From positions 1 through 10,549 of the forward strand of contig CALSCQ010000787.1 of NCBI GenBank assembly GCA_943704525.1: 10,549 bases of DNA, given 5' to 3'. The translations under genes and the position numbers were made by a program. This document shows, piece after piece, positions 7,401 through 10,549 of this stretch. Numbering within the stretch: position 1 is the stretch's first letter; the number at the start of each line of letters is the position of its first letter. Source of the stretch: Pigoraptor vietnamica (lineage: Eukaryota > Opisthokonta > Filasterea). The notes beneath the pieces were generated by a model. That model worked only from the letters and a program-made list of their open reading frames with translations. It ran no database searches and had not been told where the DNA came from.

Positions 7401-10222
7401 ATGTCCTTCAATTTCTGATGCTTGGACACTCCGGCCTTTGCAGCGCACGCTCGCAACTTCCGCCGGCCGCCTGCTACTGACCGTCGCCGCCATTTCGAGC
7501 GCCACGCCGTCGACGTCTTCTGCTTCTGCGCCGAATGCGAAGACAGCGCGTTCCGTGCTCTCGCGTGCGCTGGACATTCTCGTGCTCGCGCCTTCGTTCG
7601 CATCGGGAGCCAATGACGGCGTGTGGTCCGGCGCCCCTTCAACTGCGCACAAATCAGAGGACGCTGCGGGCGCCCTGTGGCACGTGGCTGGCAATCTGTC
7701 GCTGGTGCTGCGACTCGCCGACAGCTGTGCTGTAAACGCTCGCTCGCAGGCTCTCAACACGGTCGCCGAGAGGCTAGTGGCTGCGTACGTGGACGGCAGT
7801 GCGCCCCAAGGGCCCGTGTCGGTTTCGTGCCACCAGGTTGCTGCGTCCGCATTGTCGCGCCCGGATGCTCTCGAACACATGCCGCTGCAGACGGCGCTGG
7901 TGGCGGCTGCGTGGCGCCGGGCACTGTCGCTGTCGAACGCGAAGGTACCGTTCCCGGGCGAGGCTGCGGACGATGCGGGCGCGTGTGTAGGCGCGTACCT
8001 GAGGCTGCTCCGATCGGTCGACGTCCCGTTTTCGGTGCTCGAGGGCCTGACGAAGCTCGTGTCGCTGTGCCTCTTTCCACCCCTTGCGCATCTTCCGCCA
8101 GCGGAAACGGCGCGGTGTGTGGGCATCGCTGTGTTGTGCGCGCGCGCGGCGCTTGCCGTTCAACCCGCGGAGAAGGAGAAAGAGAAGAAGAGGAAGGGCA
8201 AAGCGGACGGTACGACAATGGCCACTAAAGACCTCGGTGTTCGGATTGAAGCTCTGCGCATGTCGTTGCGGCTCATTGCGCGCGCGTCAGACCGTCGCGC
8301 GGGTGTGCTGCGTGCCCTATCGGCGGAGGCTGGCGACTCGATGCTCAGCGGCATCATGTCGCTGTGTCGCGCTCTGTGCGGTGAAGAGCGCTCGTCCCTC
8401 TTGCGAAGGGTGGGCCGGTTACTGGGATCGCTCTGTCGCGACGCCATTCTCTCGCGGTTCGAGGCCCCCTCGGACGTCCAAGTCGCTGCGTTCGATCGGC
8501 TCTTCAGCGCGGAGGGAGACGAGCTTGCCGAAGTCGCGGCCGTCGCTTTGCGTGAGGTTGAGGTTGCCCTCCGTGTCGTGCTCTCGCGTGTTACTGCCGA
8601 CAAGTCCCTTGCGGCCAGTGCAATGCGTGCGCACGAGGCGGGCGCGCGCATTGTGAACGCGTGCGCCAGAATGCCGGGCGCTGCACTCTCCGACGTTGGC
8701 GCCATTTTGCCATCGCGACACTCTGTGGTGCGCTGCATGTCGGAGGTCGTCAAGAGCTCCGTCGCACTTCGGTCCGTGCGCAGAGCAGCGGGGGCGGGTG
8801 ATGGCAGCGAGGAACTCAGCGTGTCGGCGGATGTCCTGCGCGCGTGTTCGATCTTCCTTCTCTCCGAACTTGCAGCACCCGCGCCCGATTCCGGCGCCCT
8901 TGGGGCCGCCGTTGCCTACATGGACGCTGCGTGTCACGTGCTCTCGTCCGGCGGCTTCTTCTCGTCCCCTGAAGCGTCGTCTTGCCTTGCCGCCGACGCA
9001 TTCAACCTCGTCGTTGGGGCACTGCTGCGCGCGGAGGACCTGCCTTGGCTCCTCGCCAGTGCGACGTCGCTCTTTGCATCCTACGTGTCGCATGCGAACG
9101 CCGACCAGCTGTCCCGTGTGGCCGACGCCATTCGAGGCGAGCTTGAGAAGGCAGCCGCCACTGGGGGCGCAGCCGACGGTGACGGAAATGTCGCAGCGGT
9201 GTATGCCGCTTCGGCCGCACTCCGCTGTGCGACTGTCGTTTTGACGCTGCCGCTGACCGAGAACAAGCGACACGTCGTGCGCCGGCACATCATGCCGCTC
9301 TGCGCCGTCATTCCGTCTGTCGTTGCCTCCCTGCGGCCCAACGGCGACGCGGCGATCCCCGTCCTCGCTTCAGTCACGTGCGGTGCCCTTGAGGCCGTCG
9401 AAGCGGCGGCGATGTACGAGGGCATGGAGCTGAAGGGCGCGGACATTGCGGTTGCCTTGGAAGCCGTTGTGTCCGGACCGCTCTTTGGGGCGCAGGCCGT
9501 TGCCGTCGCCGCGCTCTCAAGCGCCTCATCATCACCCCATTGGCTGCGCATTGCGGCGGGCGCGCGCGCTGGCGGGAGCGCGGCGGAAGAGGACGATGGG
9601 GAGGCGTCCGTGACGACCACCGAGGGCGCCGATGTGGTCGAAGTGTTTGTGTTTCGGTGCTATCGCCTCCTGCGCGCGCTTCTCCGGAGACACGCCGACC
9701 CCGTCTACGACCAGATACACGTCTTTCTCGCGGCCGTGCGCCACGTATCCGCCCTTTGTGTGCGATTTCGCTGATTGTTCTTCATACTCCGCATCTCCCT
9801 GTCTGTTTGCAATGTCCTTGACCGTATCCCTCGCAAAACAGCTGTTGGCATTTGTCTTCTGTCGCTTTGGGGTGGCAGACGACGACGTCGCTGACGGCGA
9901 GACGTCCCACGCGAGTGCGACCTCGGGCGTTCGCTGCGTCGAGAACCTCTCGCGGTTGCTACAGGAGCTCTCGACACACAAGGCGGCATCGAGCAAGTAC
10001 GCGCCGTATCTCCTGGGCGACTATCTCGAGTGGACGCAGCGCCGGCCGCTGCCCCTGTCTTTGCGGCGGTCCGCTCACGCTGGCGTGTACGCACTCCTTG
10101 ACATGTGCACGGAGCACGAGCAGGCTCTTCTCATGGCCGTTGCCGACGCCCCGACGCGCGCGCTGTTGCAGTCGCTCCACGCGGACTACTCAAAGTACCA
10201 CAAGTACTCGGGCAAAGTGTGA
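4437..10222 (+). CDS. URB2: URB2/NPA2 nucleolar ribosome-biogenesis protein
   Basis: Preferred exons: 4437-4455, 4531-4729, 4825-6543, 6704-6812, 6910-9744 and 9842-10222, joining in frame to 5262 nt (1753 residues plus TGA). If 7327-7443 is an intron the product is 1714 residues. Human URB2 is about 1520. The N-terminus (GEKLAVAVAVWRDA, then RKDRFLLDWISREL) fits the URB2 N-terminal pattern of EDKL, then LLDW. A second conserved stretch is VFSLFVPRLLTPFLVLHNRS. The C-terminal Urb2 domain is clearest: ENLSRLLQELSTHK, YAPYLLGDYLEW, VYALLDMCTEHEQALL, and the end YSKYHKYSGKV. The middle is helical, repeat-like and Ala/Leu/Ser-rich. Basic nuclear-targeting patches lie near residues 143 (KKRKG), 354 (KKRKS) and 1108 (KKRKGK) in the 1753-residue model, in poorly conserved linkers. 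In yeast Urb2 works with Npa1/Urb1, Dbp6, Nop8 and Rsa3 in the earliest pre-60S particle and is needed for 27S pre-rRNA processing. Confidence 0.9.
4456..4530 (+). other. URB2: URB2 intron 1 (75 nt, 3n and stop-free)
   Basis: Donor GCAG|GTGCGC, acceptor CGCACGCAG, phase 1, giving MNGLSA|EAAVRQL. A CTGAC branch-like motif lies near 4504. The frame also reads through the interval, so retention would add 25 residues. An alternative acceptor (GCGACAG at 4502) exists. Confidence 0.6.
4730..4824 (+). other. URB2: URB2 intron 2 (95 nt, boundary uncertain)
   Basis: Donor AAGG|GTACGC at 4730. The only phase-matching acceptor is CTCGAAAG at 4824 (phase 2), giving GQHQG|LPAALNADSW. The acceptor CTGTGTTTCAG at 4757 looks stronger, but joining it to this donor hits a TGA at 4780-4782. 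The 4758-4824 stretch uses codons rare in this gene (TTA, AAT), which favours an intron, yet its open frame includes ILRVVNYSLERL, which looks plausibly coding. Confidence 0.5.
6544..6703 (+). other. URB2: URB2 intron 3 (160 nt)
   Basis: Donor GCGA|GTGGGT, acceptor TTTCAATCAG, phase 2, giving HFQRE|YTAAIRAVPVALI. The interval is clearly T-rich around 6583-6618 compared with the GC-rich exons. The downstream exon is an excellent hydrophobic helix in the new frame, whereas the old frame becomes Arg/Cys/His-rich. Confidence 0.82.
6813..6909 (+). other. URB2: URB2 intron 4 (97 nt)
   Basis: Donor CAG|GTAAGA is the strongest consensus donor in the window. Acceptor CATCGACAG with a CTGAC branch-like motif at 6893-6897. 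Phase 0, joining ITGAANQ to AKKGPPTSL. Confidence 0.9.
7327..7443 (+). other. URB2: Possible additional URB2 intron (117 nt, 3n and stop-free)
   Basis: An otherwise GC-rich exon contains an AT-rich patch (about 7376-7425) ending in CCTTTGCAG at 7443. The only in-phase donor upstream is GTGGGT at 7327, the same hexamer used by URB2 intron 3. A CTGAT branch-like motif lies at 7415-7419. The patch TACATGTATGCATGTCC closely resembles TACATGCATGACATTCC within URB2 intron 4. Removal deletes 39 residues with no frame change. It may instead be ordinary coding sequence. Confidence 0.5.
9745..9841 (+). other. URB2: URB2 intron 5 (97 nt)
   Basis: Donor CAC|GTATCC, acceptor CGCAAAACAG, phase 0, giving FLAAVRH|LLAFVFCRFG. 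The upstream frame stops at 9772-9774 if unspliced, and the conserved Urb2 C-terminal motifs lie in the downstream frame, so an intron is required here. Confidence 0.8.
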
Positions 10223-10432
10223 GACTAAACAAAGTCCCTCAGTTATCTCACCAATAATGAGCACGAGTGCCACACACACAGGCAAACCGTTGGGCCAGTG
10301 ATTTGGATTCTTCTGAATTTTGTATTTTTTTTTGGTTGTTTTCAGACCAGCGTCATGATCCCAAGAGACACGAAAAAAGCATACAGAGCACGCGCTGCCG
10401 CGAAATAAGGCGATCAACAGCAGTCAAGCGCT
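10223..10432. other. Convergent 3' intergenic region, 210 bp
   Basis: This stretch lies between the stops of URB2 (plus) and eEF1A (minus) and must hold both 3' untranslated regions. It is AT-rich, with a T run at 10324-10332. AATAATGAGC at 10253-10262 is a possible non-canonical poly(A) signal for URB2; no AATAAA was seen on either strand. Confidence 0.6.
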
Positions 10433-10549
10433 CTACTTCTTGGCGCCGGCCTTCGTGGCGGCCTTCGTGACCTTGCCGGCGGCGGCGGCCTTCTCCGTCT
10501 TGTCGACCTCCTTGATGACACCGACGGCGACCGTCTGACGCATGTCGCG
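10433..10549 (-). CDS. EEF1A: Translation elongation factor eEF1A, C-terminal end (5' incomplete)
   Basis: Thirty-eight codons plus TAG are read from the right edge. The start [20 protein letters not shown] is the hallmark end of eEF1A domain III, and the Lys-rich tail [15 protein letters not shown] is the usual extreme C-terminus. eEF1A is the GTPase that delivers aminoacyl-tRNA to the ribosome and is normally about 450-460 residues, so over 90% lies beyond the window. It is the classical eEF1A and not the EFL protein that replaces it in some protists. The codons are strongly biased to C- and G-ending forms (GTC, AAG, GCC, ACG), as expected for one of the most highly expressed genes. Confidence 0.95.
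   Translation of the reverse strand, partial: RDMRQTVAVGVIKEVDKTEKAAAAGKVTKAATKAGAKK

Noticed and set aside
6696-8126. Minus-strand open frame of 476 codons antisense to URB2
   Set aside because: It is a shadow of the URB2 codon bias. The product is Ala/Ser/Arg-rich with no domain, and the frame crosses URB2 introns 3 and 4 and their exons.
8419-9288. Minus-strand open frame of 289 codons
   Set aside because: It lies wholly within the URB2 long exon, with composition expected of an antisense shadow.
1-10549. Novel defence, mobile or biosynthetic gene system
   Set aside because: All substantial coding regions belong to eukaryotic housekeeping families (RS protein, PRP40, URB2, eEF1A). No CRISPR array, transposase, tRNA, rRNA or gene cluster was seen.

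Overview
The window is a compact, GC-rich nuclear segment of a eukaryote, probably a protist or early-diverging fungus-like organism. Three things show this: two genes broken by short GT-AG introns (62 to 269 nt), a spliceosomal and a nucleolar protein found only in eukaryotes, and the C-terminus of eEF1A. The eEF1A tail ([11 protein letters not shown] followed by KK) looks opisthokont or fungal-like, but 38 residues do not fix the lineage.

Layout from left to right. (1) Positions 1-563, plus strand: the 3' end of a gene whose product ends in an Arg/Ser, Arg/Asp and Arg/Glu-rich tail. (2) Positions 823-4127, minus strand: a complete PRP40/PRPF40 pre-mRNA splicing factor in ten inferred exons. 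It has a Pro/Gly-rich N-terminus, two WW domains, about six FF domains and an RS tail, about 727 residues in all. (3) Positions 4128-4436: a 309-bp divergent intergenic region. (4) Positions 4437-10222, plus strand: a complete URB2/NPA2 ribosome-biogenesis gene in six or seven exons, about 1714-1753 residues. (5) Positions 10433-10549, minus strand: the last 38 codons of eEF1A.

Functionally this is a housekeeping block: splicing (an RS protein and PRP40), 60S subunit assembly (URB2) and translation elongation (eEF1A). PRP40 and URB2 share one short divergent upstream region. The two outer gene pairs converge on short shared 3' regions of 259 and 210 bp.

I saw no mobile element, CRISPR array, tRNA or rRNA, and no novel multigene system. 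The points worth a second look concern gene structure: all nine PRP40 introns fall in phase 0, an intron may directly follow the start codon, one PRP40 intron carries a strong G-run cluster on the transcript strand, the long last PRP40 intron holds a cluster of CCCTA motifs, and two URB2 intron models are uncertain. All exon boundaries are inferred by eye from splice-site shape, reading phase and family resemblance; no transcript data were available.
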